A stretch of DNA of 64,000 nucleotides from Leptobrachium leishanense. Its lineage: Eukaryota; Chordata; Amphibia; Anura; Megophryidae. Shown here in pieces: positions 46,012-57,509 of this stretch. The notes beneath the pieces were generated by a model that worked only from the letters and a program-made list of their open reading frames with translations, made no database searches and was not told the origin of the DNA. Within the stretch, counting starts at the first letter, position 1. Each line of letters starts with the position of its first letter. The translations under genes and the position numbers were made by a program. The stretch is from the NCBI GenBank assembly GCA_009667805.1, contig CM019065.1, positions 152,246,101-152,310,100 on the forward strand. Direction: 5' to 3'.

Positions 46012-46890
46012 GTTATTCAATAAGAGCCAAACTTGCCCCCGAATTGCCCCATACGATGCAAATTCCTGGCAGTTTGGCTATTCTAAAAGCTGTCGATCTG
46101 ACAAATATTGACGAATTGCCAGCGAAATACAGTGCAGTTCACCTCAGATCGTCCACAATTCTGCACCCTTCGGCGGCAGTCAGTGAAATTGTCCCATAGA
46201 TAAGTAATGTTTAAGCTATCCAGAGAATGCCAAAATGCCCTGACATTCAGTAGTTCAGTTTCACAGGTTTAACCCTTTCCTGCCTCAAGGTGTACTTTTC
46301 CATCCCTGCAGCGGGAGGGCCTTGAAGCCGCAAGGCATACTATTACGCTGTGATGACTTCACTGGGTCTCCGCGGCCTCAGCCAGCGGTCGTCAGGCACC
46401 GTTGGCTGCTGCCTGATGGCCTGAACTCAGGCCGTCTCCTCTGCAGCCAATGTCGCGCATCAGTGGCAAGGGGGAGCCCGCCGAGGCATATACTGGCAAG
46501 CAGGGCATATTAGTACACCCCGCCAGCTTTAACTCGTTCCTGCCTGGCACAACCCACCCGGCGGCAAAGGACTAAATAGGATTCAATGTAAAAAAATATT
46601 TGCGTTTTTATTCAACCGTTTATTCTTTTCATTAGCAGCAAAAAGCTATTTAATTTATTTATTCAGGAAAATTTTTAATTCACTTTTTAATGTTTTTTTT
46701 TTAGATTCTGTAACAGACCCTTTTATTATTTTTTATAGCACCTTTTCTATTATTCTTTCCATGTAGTTTCATGGTTTTAAACACCGTTTTTTAAATAGCA
46801 GGGTTCCATTTAGAATGAAACAATTTACATCAATCGAATCTCATTTCCTTGAAATATACATGAATGACGTCACAGTTTTAGCTCTGATGA
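46012..46890. mobile_element. Type D element, partial copy 3
   Basis: GTTATTCAATAAGAGCC continues with GGCAGTTTGGCTATTC, CAAAATGCCCTGACATTCAG and TTTCACAGGTTTA. After an inserted MITE (46269-46575) come ATTCAATGTAAAAAAATATT and GATTCTGTAACAGACCC, in the same order as the copies at 30544 and 48819. Its first bases lie left of the hAT element (43577-43585). No right end is recognised. Confidence 0.5.
46269..46575. mobile_element. GC-rich MITE, type E, copy 3 (nested)
   Basis: TTAACCCTTTCCTGCCTCAAG and CGGCAAAGGACTAA at the ends. The interior GGCCTGAACTCAGGCC and GCAGCCAATGTC are as in copies 1 and 2. Confidence 0.65.
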
Positions 46891-46900
46891 CAGAATACAG

Positions 46901-47038
46901 CAAAGGTCAGCAACCTTGGCTCCCTCTAGTTGTTTTGGAACTAAATATCCTCTGATGCCAAGGTAGCTCAAAGACTGTCTGTGGATTAAAGGAAATGTAG
47001 TTCGAAATATCTGAAGGGGACAAGGCTGTTGACCCCTG
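46901..47038. mobile_element. Palindromic hAT MITE, 138 bp
   Basis: A perfect 8-bp duplication GAATACAG lies at 46893-46900 and 47039-47046. CAAAGGTCAGCAACCTTGG and CAAGGCTGTTGACCCCTG are inverted. It is the same family as 36162 and 39529, and it is the copy that proves the family belongs to hAT. Confidence 0.85.
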
Positions 47039-47194
47039 GAATACAGGATACTGCAGAGCACTAAAGGGTCTCTTCACAAAGCATCAAGATTTCGGTACGT
47101 TTCAATCTGGCGCACATCGGCGATTCCATTTCGCTGAAATGTCAGTGAATTTACTATTTAGCAACCTAGTGCGCTGAAAACAGTCTCCGAAGCC

Positions 47195-48600
47195 CCAAGT
47201 AAAAGCTGGAGTACTCGGATTCCCTTGGTTTTATGGGAAGGTGGGAGAGAGATAGGTGCTTCCATTTCTCAAGATCAGTGGGACAGAACTTTAACTTTGG
47301 TGTACTGAGGGACCAGAATCTTAGCCTTGACCGAGACAGCTTACAAATTACTCAAATTCTGGTATTGCTCTCCCCTATTGTTGTTCCCCATATCCTGCAT
47401 GCTGGAGGGGCTGTCCTGACATTGGCACATATCTCCATATTTGGTGGCACTGCCCAAGAATAGCGATTTTCTGGTGCATGGTCAGCAATATAATCTTTGC
47501 CACATCTGACACGATCCTCGCATTCTCTCTGGCAACGTTCCTCCTTTTTCATATTGATGCCACAGTACCGCCCCTGAAGAAGTCTTTGCTTCTTTGCATA
47601 CTTCTTTGTGCACGAATGCTGATTGCTGCCCATTGGTGCACTACGGTTATTCCCTCACTTAAAGATTGTCCGTGAGGGTGTCCTGGGTACACGACTCGGA
47701 GGAGACCTTCATTGATTTTGATAAGGCGTGGCAATGCCATATGGAGCTATGGTTCTATTAGGACAGATTTTTAGCTTGGGCCTCCCTCTCCTCTGGATCA
47801 ATGGATTCCGGTGAGGACAGTGCTGAGAGGGACCAACCGGCTCTAACTGTGGCCCCTTCATAATTTCACCTAGGTAGACTGAGGTGACTGGGGAGACCGC
47901 AGGTGGGCCTCCCTCGCCGTGTACCCCCCTTCACCCAACCCCCTCCCTCTTTCTTTCCCCCTCTTTCATACTTCCTCTCCTTTTCTTTCCCTAACTCTCG
48001 TTGCTTTGTTCCAACTCACCTTTTTCGACCCCCTATGTACTGGGAATACCAATTTTGGTTAACCGTCCAATGTCACCCATTAGTGGCATACTTTTGGACT
48101 GCCTTCTGCTGTTTTTTCTGATTTTCCTCAGTACACTGTTCCTACCTTTCAGGATTGTGGTAATGGGGGTGGCCGCAGTCGGCACTGCAGGCCCCCTAGG
48201 AATTGCTCTATTTGCACTGGACCGGTCCTAGCCTCACTATCTCATTACAGCGCCTTACATCCGACAGCCCCTTACATCTGACTGTGACTCGCTGCTAAAA
48301 CCGAGTTCTCATGTGCTATATGTGTGTCTGGAGAGCACACTTGTTGTCCTTAGACCCTAGGGAGCCACACTTTCTGTATGAGTTGTTTCTATACTACAGG
48401 TTTGGGTGTATTTCGCATCAACTCCTCTTCCGCAGTCAGTTGCATTGCGTATTGTTTTCGTTATGAGCCCATCCGTTTTTGCTTCTTCTGTGGATTCCAT
48501 GCAGTGCTGTTTTTATGTTCTCCCTTCCCCTTTTATATTTCTGTATTCTCCTTGATTTCTTTCAAATAAAAAAAAAATTACATATAAAAAAAACAAAACA
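47195..48600 (+). pseudogene. Tx1-like L1 LINE, end of ORF2 and 3' UTR
   Basis: The frame at 47478-47675 reads NIIFATSDTILAFSLATFLL, then PPLKKSLLLCILLCARMLIA and AHW. This is the C-terminal zinc-knuckle-and-tail region of L1-type ORF2, with the HIWWHCP motif visible just upstream in another frame (about 47425). Frameshifts and stops are frequent. A pyrimidine-rich 3' UTR and an A-rich tail (TTTCAAATAAAAAAAAAATT) end it near 48600. No target duplication was established. Confidence 0.65.
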
Positions 48601-48818
48601 ACAGTTGGAGAACGTCACCGAACAGCAACCAAGTGGCATAGGCGATTTCCACTGCACTGCAACCCCCCCAAAAAATGTGGCTAAGTAATAAAAGAAGCTC
48701 CTTTAAAAAATAAGGTCTGTTACAGAATAAGAACAAAACCCCACCTATTTCAGAAATTGGAAACCAAACATTTTCTCTAAAAAATACAAGGAGGTGTTAT
48801 AAAAATGTTAAAAATAAA

Positions 48819-49721
48819 CAGGGTTATTCAAAGAGATCCGAATTGGGGCCGAAAAGTAACCGAACAGTGAAATTCAGCGTACGGTTACCTTTCCTGGTCA
48901 TTCGGCTATTCAGAGAGCTGGCAGTTCGCCAAATGTTGGTGAATTGTCTGCACATACGGTGCCTGTTCGTTGCCTGTTCGAGGGCAGTGAAATCCCCATA
49001 GAGAAGCAATGCTTCGTCTATTCAGAGAACAAAAACCAGACGTGAAAAGTTGCCGAAATGCCCTGCTGTGCGGTAGTTTCATTCTACAGGTTTATTCAGA
49101 CGAATCCCATAGGCTTCAATGTTAAAAATATTCCCGTTTTAATCCAATATCTAATAAACCGTTGATTATAATATTCTGCAGTAAAAAGTGTCTTTATTTT
49201 TAGATTTTTTTTTAGGCATTTTTTGGGATTTTTATCGAAACATTTTTTCCCGGGTTTTTTTTAAAAATCCTTTTTTTTTTCTGTAACATCCCTTTTTATT
49301 ATCATTCATTGGATCTTTTATGTAAATTTCAGACATTTTCATTCTGTAGTTTCTTTGCAAACAGCATTTCACTTTTCAAACATTCAAGCGTCCGTTTTTT
49401 TTTCACTCCATTCATCTGCGGTGTTGGCTTTTTCCGGCGGCTGCTCTGCGCTGTGATCGGCGGCTGCTCGGGTTTCTCCGGCGTGTTCGGCAGGGTTAAT
49501 CCAGATGTTTTGCGGGTTTCGGTGTACGTACACCTGGTTTTGCTGTGAGTGTTCGTCGGGTTTGTGGTGGCTTTTCCCTGCAATACGACGGCCCTGTGGT
49601 GTTTGCTGAATACACCGCAGGGTCGCCGAAATGGGATCGCCAAATCGCACCGAATTGAAGAGAACAAAAAGTTCTCTTCACCTCACGTGCGGTGACTTTT
49701 CGATTCTCTTTAAATAACCCT
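48819..49721. mobile_element. Type D element CAGGGTTATTCAA, copy 2
   Basis: CAGGGTTATTCAAAGAGATCC and GATTCTCTTTAAATAACCCT are inverted. It is about 900 bp and collinear with the copy at 30544. Towards the right it has GTGTTCGGCAGGGTTAATCC and ACCGCAGGGTCGCC. Sequence to its right (49722-49989) resembles further type D material. Confidence 0.7.
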
Positions 49722-50462
49722 AATTTTTTTTTCCCATTTTCAGCAAAAAGCGAACGTCTTAAAAAAATTAAAAATGATATTACGTTTTTTACATTGAAAC
49801 TGATAGGATTCACCTGTCGAACTGAAACACCGAAAATCAGGGCATTTCTCAGAATCTTCAGTGCAGTTCTGGGTTCTGTGAATAAACCGTCAAAATTTCA
49901 CCAAACGCATCCGAAAAATCACTGAACGCACTCGATTAACCACCGAACGCAGCCAACGATCCACCGAATAGTCCGCTGAAAAAAGCCAACGAACAGGATC
50001 CTGCCCTGAGTCTGTGGACCCTTTGTTTTGTGGGGAACCCCTGCTACACCCATGTGGGGCATACCCCGGGGAGAGCACCGTGCGCTCGGAGGGAAGCTCC
50101 TGTGTCTGCCCCTATGGGGCCACCGCCTGTCGTGACGGAGAAGGGGGTTGCAGATGGCCACCTGCCCTCCACTAAGGGCCATATCCGTAATATGCTCATC
50201 GAGCTTGAGGCCACTTGGCAAGCTGACATCAGTACTATATGCGGTCTGAGGTGGCTGGGGTCCAGGTTCAGGTGTACATGGTCCAAGACCGGGTGACTGA
50301 ACTGGAGGTAGCGCAGGACCACATGACGACTCAGACTCACTGCGAGAACCCGTGGAGCACCTCTTGAGGACAGTGGAACTGTTAGGATTCGAGGCGTACC
50401 TGAGTCTGTCCACCTCTGGGATCTTTTGCGGCTCGTGAATAGTATGATGACTCACCTTCTCC

Positions 50463-51564
50463 CAGTGGCGTAGCGTGGGTTGTCAGCGCCCGGGGCCAGC
50501 CAAGAATTGTGCGCCCCCCCCCCAACCTGTGGACACGTTATCGATATTGCCGCAGCTCTCATATGAATATTGCCCCAGCCAGCTCTCACATGGATATTGC
50601 CCCAGCTCTCCCATGGATATGCCGCAGCTCACACATGGATTTGCCCCAGCTCACACATGGATATTGCCCCAGCCAGCTCTCACATGGATATTGCCCCAGC
50701 ACATGAATATTGCCCCAGCTCTCCCATGGATATTGCCCCAGCTCACACATGGATATGCCCCAGCTCACACATGGATATTGCCCCAGCTCACACATGGATA
50801 TTGCCCCAGCTCACACATGGATTTGCCCCAGCTCATAGATTTGCCCCAGCTCATAGATTTGCCCCAGCTCATGGATTTGCCCCAGCTCATGGATATGCCC
50901 CAGTTCTCACATGGATTTGCCCCAGCTCATGGATTTGCCCCAGCTCATGGATTTGCCCCCACTCATGGATTTGCCCCCACTCATGGATTTGCCCCCAGCT
51001 CATGGATTTGCCCCCAGCTCATGGATTTGCCCCCAGCTCATGGATATGCCCCCAGCTCATGGATTTGCCCCCAGCTCATGGATTTGCCCCCAGCTCATGG
51101 ATTTGCCCCAGCGGCAGCCAGCTCTCACATGGATACTTGCCCCAGCTCCGGATCCAGCAGGGGTTGAGGGGGCCCAGATGCCGGGCAGCGGGAGTGCCTG
51201 CCGGTCCTGAACAGTGTGCGAGTCCGTCCGTGTTGAAGGGGAGGCGGCTGCGTGCGTGCGCAGGTCACGCGGTCCGGCCAGTGAGGTGGTACAGAGACTC
51301 AGTACCACCTGATTAGCCGGACCACGTGACAGGCTGCGCCTGCACGCAGCCGCCTCCCCTTCAACATGGATGGACTCACTGTTCAGGACCGGGCAGGCAC
51401 TCCTGCTGCCCGGCATCTGGGTCCCCTCAACCCACCCAAGGGCCCGGCGGGTCAGTCCGGGCCTCAAGTATTAGGGGCGCAAATTTATTTTGAAATTATG
51501 CGCCCCTAACAAAACTGCGCCCATGGCCACGGCCCCCCCAGCCCCCCCCCACGCTACGCCACTG
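50463..51564. mobile_element. hAT-type element with minisatellite (CAGTGGCGTAGCGTGGG)
   Basis: A perfect 8-bp duplication CCTTCTCC lies at 50455-50462 and 51565-51572. CAGTGGCGTAGCGTGGG and CCCACGCTACGCCACTG are inverted (a C-run inside the right end varies). Contents: a short leader, a minisatellite (50550-51145) and then a GC-rich palindrome (51150-51430) with GGGGAGGCGGCTGCGTGC mirrored by GCACGCAGCCGCCTCCCC. Confidence 0.9.
50550..51145. repeat. Minisatellite, 18-24 bp unit, CATGGATTTGCCCCAGCTC
   Basis: Early units are CTCACACATGGATATTGCCCC, later ones CTCATGGATTTGCCCC. About 28 units. It opens frames of 230-248 codons that are artefacts. Confidence 0.9.
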
Positions 51565-51913
51565 CCTTCTCCAGCAGGGACAGGATGAGCCAGATGCCTT
51601 TGGGTCTGCTGCCCACCTTAGAAAGACTCCCCTGGCTCCACACGACACATCCAGGGACGTTCTGGCGATGGTTCAAAATATCACTCTGAAGCATACAGTG
51701 GGGCAAAAAAGTATTTAGTCAGCCACCAATTGTGCAGGTTCTCCCACTTAAAAAGATGACAGACCTGTAATTGTCATCATAGGTACACTTCAACTATGAG
51801 AGACAAAATGAGGGAAAAAAAAAAATCCAGAAAATCACATTGTCTGATTTTTAAAGAATTTATTTGCAAATTATGGTGGAAAATAAGTATTTGGTCAATA
51901 TCAAAAGTCCATC

Positions 51914-52940
51914 TCAATACTTTGTTATATATCCTTTGTTGGCAATGACAGAGGTCAAACGTTTTCTGTAAGTCTTCACAAGGTTTTCACACACTGTTGC
52001 TGGTATTTTTGCCCATTCCTCCATGCAGATCTCCTCTAGAGCAGTGATGTTTTGGGACTGTCGCTGGGCAACACGGACCTTCAACTGCCTCCAAAGGTTT
52101 TCTATGGGGTTGAGATCTGGAGACTGGCTAGGCCACTCCAGGACCTTGATATGCTTCTTACGAAGCCACTCCTTCGTTGCCCGGGCGGTGTGTTTGGGAT
52201 CATTGTCCTGCTGAAAGACCCTGCCACGTTTCATCTTCAATGCCCTTGCTGATGGAAGGAGGTTTTCACTCAAAATCTCACGATACATGGCCCCATTCAT
52301 TCTTCCCTTTACACGGATCGGTCGTCCTGGTCCCTTTGCAGAAAAACAGCCCCAAAGCATCATGTTTCCGCCACCATGCTTCACAGTAGGTATGGTGTTC
52401 TTTGGATGCAACTCAGCATTCTCTCTCCTCCAAACACGACAAGTTGAGTTTTTACCAAAAAGTTCTACTTTGGTTTCATCTGACCATATGACATTCTCCC
52501 AATCCTCTTCTGGATCATCCAAATGCTCTCTAGCAAACTTCAGACGGGCCCAGACATGTACTGGCTTAAGCAAGCAGGGGGACACGTCTGGCACTGCAGG
52601 ATTTGAGTCCATGGCGGCGTAGTGTGTTACTGATGGTAGCCTTTGTTACTTTGGTCCCAGCTCTCTGCAGTTCAGTCACTGGGTCCCCCCGTGTGGTTCT
52701 GGGATTTTTGCTCACCGTTCTTGTGATCATTTTGACCCCACGGGGTGAGATCTTGCGTGGAGCCCCAGATCGATGGAGATTATCAGTGGTCTTGTATGTC
52801 TGCCATTTTCTAATGATTGCTCCCACAGTTGATTTCTTCGCACCAAGCTGCTTGCCTATTGCAGATTCAGTCTTCCCAGCCTGGTGCAGGTCTACAATTT
52901 TGTTTCTGGTGTCCTTCGACAGCTCTTTGGTCTTGACCAT
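51914..52940 (-). pseudogene. Tc1-type transposase with one frameshift
   Basis: A DD34E transposase, nearly complete. The N-terminal frame (52940 down to about 52575, starting [20 protein letters not shown]) holds the paired-like helix-turn-helix DNA-binding domains with a GAPRK linker. The C-terminal frame (about 52570 down to 51914) holds [11 protein letters not shown] (first Asp), [12 protein letters not shown] (second Asp), [14 protein letters not shown] (final Glu), the glycine-rich [13 protein letters not shown], and the end [11 protein letters not shown]. The two halves are joined in different frames at a 4-bp tandem duplication, AAGCAAGC at 52568-52575. I see no other stop or frame change. 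Total length would be close to the usual 340 residues. Confidence 0.95.
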
Positions 52941-53130
52941 AATGGAGTTTGGAGTGTGTCTGTTTGAGGTTGTGGACAGGTGTCTTTTATACTGATAACA
53001 AGTTCAAACAGGTGCCATTCATACAGGTAACGAGTGGCGGACAGAGGATCCTCTTAAAGAAGACGTTACAGGTCTGTGAGAGCCAGAAATCTTGCTTGTT
53101 TGTACTGTACTGTAGGTGACCAAATACTTA

Positions 53131-54244
53131 TGTAGCGCTCACTCCCGGAGGAGCCGCTGAAAATGAACCACGGGTCAGTCACCCCGCACTAGGGAATAAA
53201 TATACTCCAACACCGTTGTGAGTTTTTATAATTTAAATAGTTTACTAAAATAGTAAGCAGACGTTGAGACACGGTATTCACAGGTATTATTACAGTATTA
53301 TCGTATCGCGGTAAAAACGCGTAGCGGGAAAGAAACGAAACACGAGGCTTCGTATTTCGGAAAAATATTATATTCGCAACCGAACAGAAAAGAAATGCAA
53401 TTGCCCGAAAATTCGGAAAAAAGGGACACGTAGCGAAACCCAAAACACAATCTCTTCATATTTCGATAAACGCGCAGCGGAAAAGAGAAAAATATATTCG
53501 GAACGTATCTTTAACTCCCGTTCCGATTCGTAACAGAATGAGTCCTGCACAGGTTAAGTCCCGGAATGTAAAAGGTGTGTATGTGTGTGTGGTACCCGGG
53601 TACTGTTCAACTGGCCAGTGAATTTACTTAAGGAATGTCTTCGACTAGTCAAGTTGGGGCCCTGTGGACTTTAAAGAGAAAACAGCAGCGTGTTCCTTAT
53701 TTACATACAGCCTTGGAGGCCTCTCACCCATCCACCGGTTGCTTTAGGCTCCGCTGACCCAGGACGTCTCTCCCCTCGATATTGACTGGGGATACTTGCG
53801 GCCGGATCCGTTGTCTGACTTTCCGTAGCTTGTCCACGACTTGTCCAGCTCACCGCCTGCTCTCCGTATCCGATCAACTCGCGGCAACTCCTCACTCGAG
53901 GTCTTCGGTTTCTTTGATCTGCAGCAATCTCTGGAACTTGGAGGTCTCCTTCTCCTTAGGCTGAATGACCCGATAAAGGAACTGACAGGTCTCACTCGCG
54001 CTCTGGCCTAGGCCCTCTAGCGATGTCTTGCACTGCGTCTGCTCTCTCTCGTTCCCTCGCGCGCTCTGGCGCGTTCTCCACGAGGTTCGGGATGTAAGCG
54101 TCCTGTGTCCCACCCACTTCCTGTCTCTTTGCAAAGCACGCCGGGAAATGTAGTCCCAATGTCCAGTGTCTCTAATCGCGATTGTCCCCATCTTGTGGCC
54201 AAAAATAGGTACTGCCAGCAGCAAGATTTTAACACAGCGCTACA
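53131..54244. mobile_element. LTR-like insertion (TGTAGCGCT...AGCGCTACA)
   Basis: The 4-bp duplication CTTA (53127-53130 and 54245-54248) exactly restores the Tc1 sequence when removed. The ends TGTAGCGCT/AGCGCTACA are perfect inverses of 9 bp. It starts TG and ends CA and has no coding frame over 110 codons. Size, TG...CA ends and 4-bp duplication suit a solo LTR of a gypsy-type element. A Ginger-type DNA element (TGT ends, 4-bp duplication) is the alternative. Confidence 0.75.
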
Positions 54245-54499
54245 CTTATTTTCCACCATAATTTGCAAATAAATTCTTTAAAAATCAGACCATGTGATAT
54301 TCTGGATTTTGTCTCTCATAGTTGAAGTGTACCTATGAAGACAATTACAGGCCTCTTTTATCTTTTTAAGTGGGAGAACCTGCACAATTGGTGGCTGACT
54401 AAATACTTTTTTGCCCCACTGTATGTCTGTTTCCAAGGCACGTTGCTTGCTTAGTTTTGAATCAATGTCATGGACCCTGTTTAATTACCTCACTTTCGC

Positions 54500-55066
54500 A
54501 ATGTTGATGGCACAGTGACGTTTTGGGTGTTTAACTCCCTCCCCCCGCAACATCAGACTCTCCCTATCTCTCCAGTCCTTCAAGAAGTCTCTGAAAACAC
54601 ATTACTTTAGAGCAGTGTGCCTCAAATTTCTCCTCGGGTCCCCTAACCAGGCCAGATTTTGCAGATCAACTTGGGGAAATGCAGACTGAATCCTGCAATC
54701 ACTGAGCAGCAAATCATGTCACCCGTGCTGTGCTTCAGATATCTGTCAAATGTAGTGCGTCAGTGGGTCCTGAGGACATGTTTGAGAAACGCTGCTTTAG
54801 AGAAGTCTATCGGCTCACTCCATAATCCCCCAAAGTACATTTCTTGGTCCGTCTTCCTCACAGCCCACATGCACCCTACTATTCCACATACTCTTCTATT
54901 TACCCTCACCTAGTGTGTCACCCCTCTCCTTCTAGATTGTAAACTCCCAAGCAGGGTCCTCTCTCCTACTGTTCTGTGTTCTTTGTTAATATTTGTTGTT
55001 TTGTCTCACCCATTGTGCAGTGGTACAGAACTTGTTAGCCCTTTACAAATACTTGTAACTTAAGTT
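54500..55066 (+). repeat. L2-type LINE 3' end, split by a hAT MITE
   Basis: CAACATCAGACTCTCCC, CTTCAAGAAGTCTCTGAAAAC and, after the insertion, the 3' tail CTAGATTGTAAACTCCC...GCAGGGTCCTCTC...GTGCAGTGGTACAG. It corresponds to 22790-23095 in the other LINE copy. Confidence 0.7.
54613..54794. mobile_element. hAT MITE CAGTGTGCCTCAAA, 182 bp (nested in LINE)
   Basis: A perfect 8-bp duplication CTTTAGAG lies at 54605-54612 and 54795-54802. The interior CCAGGCCAGATTTTGCAGATC and TGAGCAGCAAATCAT are shared with the inner layer at 36261. The right end GTTTGAGAAACGCTG is the inverse of the left. Confidence 0.9.
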
Positions 55067-55154
55067 TTGGTTTTTTTGTAATCTATCTTAATATCAGGAT
55101 CTCAGAGCAAAGTTTACATTGAGGTCATCAATTCTAGTCAATAAGCAGATTGAA

Positions 55155-55243
55155 CAAGCTGTCATGAACCCAGGACATACTTGAAAACGAGAGAAATCTC
55201 AATGTATCCTTCCTGGTAAAATCCTTTATAAATAAATAAATAT
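55155..55243 (+). repeat. SINE tail fragment
   Basis: CCCAGGACATACTTGAAAAC...GAAATCTC...TCCTTCCTGGTAAAATC followed by (AAAT)n. It is the same tail as the SINEs at 5327 and 55953, with no tRNA-like head. Confidence 0.7.
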
Positions 55244-55584
55244 GCAAAGGCTCAGTTGGAATTGGGTCTTTAGCTACATAGGGATGATACTTTGTAAATC
55301 CACTTAATGGACTAAACAGTCTTTTACTTTTTGCATAGAGTATATGATGGAAATTTTGCAATGTCTGAATGATGAATTTCTATGCGTGAAATGTGCCAGC
55401 TTAATAAACATGAATATTGTTTTATTTGTATATTTCTAATGTACTGAATGTCTTCAACACATCTCTATTCAGATTTTGCTTTTAACATTGTTATACCTAT
55501 GAAGGATTCTGTCAGGTGTGGTTTGTATGTATATTTAGATTCCACAAAATTATAAAAATGTGTTTGTTTTTCTGCACAATACTG

Positions 55585-55605
55585 AATATATATATATATA
55601 TATTA
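55585..55605. repeat. (AT)n microsatellite
   Basis: Uninterrupted TA dinucleotides; another such run lies at 57310-57333. Confidence 0.85.
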
Positions 55606-55952
55606 CGGGTAATCCTAGGATTAACCACACTTTGGGCTTTACCCGTAACATATACATAAACACACACACACAATTGGTGTGCCATTTGTTCAACAGTATG
55701 AAAAACAGGTACAACGTTATACATGCCGAATCAAGATGATGAGCGAAGGTCAAAACAAGGGTGGAAACAATTAATATAAATAGAAACTAATCGGCAGTAA
55801 GTCACTTTGGATTCCAGAATAACATGTATTTAATTGTATTGTCAGGCACACTCTCAGACCCATATAGCTCAGATTGGGCTATATCTAAATACACACACAC
55901 TGACAGCTCTATAATTTTGTCATGGGACCATGTCATGTTACAATTGTATTCA

Positions 55953-56158
55953 ACCGGCTGGGTGGAGTAGAGGTAACATCACTGCTCTATAACTGGAGAG
56001 AGACTGTGGAGACACAGGTTTGATCCTGGCAAGAGCACCTATCCAGTAAGTGTCCTTAGGCAAGACACCCAACGGTACATACTCGCCACCCAGGACATAC
56101 TTGAAAACGAGAGAAATCTCAATGTATCCTTCCTGATAAAATACTTTCTCAAAAAAAC
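55953..56158 (+). repeat. tRNA-derived SINE, copy 2
   Basis: The head ACCGGCTGGGTGGAGTAGAGG holds an A-box-like element (TGGAGTAGAGG, near 55963). A B-box-like GGTTTGATCCTGG lies near 56018-56030. The tail CCCAGGACATACTTGAAAAC leads to an A-rich end. Tail and head match 5327-5530 in inverse orientation. Confidence 0.85.
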
Positions 56159-57312
56159 AGCAGAACTGATGTTAGGATGGTTTCCAGTGGGTAATCACTT
56201 ACCACCTCTACTGGGCAACAATTCATTGAATGGGCAACTTATTAACAGGAGAATACGGGTACCATAAACATTACAGCTTATTGAGGTGGTTATACTGCTT
56301 GGAAGATTGCTGTGCAGGGCTTCTATTAAAGCGAGTGAGACACTGTAACCTGGCGTCATGCCTCTGTGGCCAGTGTAACAAGAGATCCCCCATATGATTG
56401 CGTTAAAGCACGTCTGCCATACTTGCATACAGAGCGATATGACCTTATTAATGACATAGAGCTACTGACTGAAAATGGCAGCACCCAGCTGTGAGAATTA
56501 CAGGTGCACTTTAAGATCATGGTCTTATCGTTTGCCAGCTACAGAAGGTGAGAAGGGTATTTCTTGACGCACTCACCTATCGGAAGAGATATGTGAGTGC
56601 ACCTGGGAATGCAATCATCATCTGCTGCTAAAAAACAATAAAATCACTAAGAAACAAAGTCCCCAAGCAGGAGGTAAAAGCTGCAACAACATTTAGCCAG
56701 GGTCTGCACATGCCAAAAGTCCTTCCTTTTGACATCTTGTAAGGGAGAACTGGTTGAAGATGCTAGGGAACCCTCTGGTGTATTACAAAATACTTGAGCA
56801 TGATGTGACAATCACTGTAGGGCTTGGGTAACCCCACTAACGCATAATGAAAAGGACTTAGATGTCACTGAAAAATTCTGTTATCAATGAATGATCTAGT
56901 GTTTACCATACCCATGTATCCTTTCATTCTTTTCCCAATTATAAGGTTGTGCACTTGTGCTATTCACTATATGGAACATTATGCACTTTTAGACATGTAA
57001 TGGCGTTTTATACTTTCAGGCATCTATTATAGATCATCAAGTTCTCTAGGTGAAGCGCTCCCAATGGTCCAGTAAATTAGGGTTGTCTATGTAGCTGGTA
57101 AGACAATGCAGATGGTGTATTCAGCAATGATAGAAGAGCTTGTGCTGTTGATGCCATCAATAACATACAAAGTATATTTCCAAGAGTCTAAATGGCTCTG
57201 CTCTTTCACCTTGGGGTTGTTAACAGGCCACCCACCAGCCTCCAGGATTTTCTTCAATAATATTGAATCTTCAAACAACGATGAAATATTATAGTGCAGA
57301 CTGTAGAATGAA

Positions 57313-57343
<31 letters not shown>

Positions 57344-57509
57344 TATTATTAATCAGAACCACTCACATTGGGTGGGACCTAACTTGGGTCCTAGAAAATT
57401 GCACCCAGAAGTGGATTCTGGCAGGTACAACTTCCAAAAACACCTTGATTCCCCAGCAAGAAGATTCGGCGGCAGCTCACATAAAAACATTAAAATATAC
57501 AAAAGAAAT

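Larger units (their letters stand above)
49990..51691 (+). pseudogene. Tx1-like L1 ORF1 remnant, split by a hAT element
   Basis: Reading forward, a stretch near 50285-50400 gives RVTELEVAQDHMTTQTH, a coiled-coil like that of L1 ORF1 proteins, then in another frame VRIRGVPESV, the conserved RIRGIPE motif of that protein. The sequence breaks at 50462 and continues at 51573 with no loss except the target duplication. It ends at the Tc1 element at 51695. Stops and frame changes make it non-functional. Confidence 0.55.
51696..54421 (-). mobile_element. Tc1/mariner transposon, copy 2, split by an LTR-like insertion
   Basis: CAGTGGGGCAAAAAAGTATT and the inverse AATACTTTTTTGCCCCACTG form the ends, flanked by TA (51694-51695 and 54422-54423). 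The element is 2726 bp, but 1114 bp plus a 4-bp duplication is a later insertion. The rest, about 1.6 kb, is standard. The subterminal sequence GTGGCTGACTAAATAC and TTTTCCACCATAATTTGCAA is mirrored on both sides. It looks younger than copy 1. Confidence 0.95.

Noticed and set aside
50475..51316. Open frames of 230-248 codons with HGYAP/HGFAP repeats
   Set aside because: Minisatellite artefact inside a hAT element with a defined 8-bp duplication.
55953..56030. Possible tRNA gene
   Set aside because: The polymerase III boxes are present but no cloverleaf acceptor or anticodon stem can be drawn, and the same head with the same tail occurs at 5327-5530: it is a SINE.
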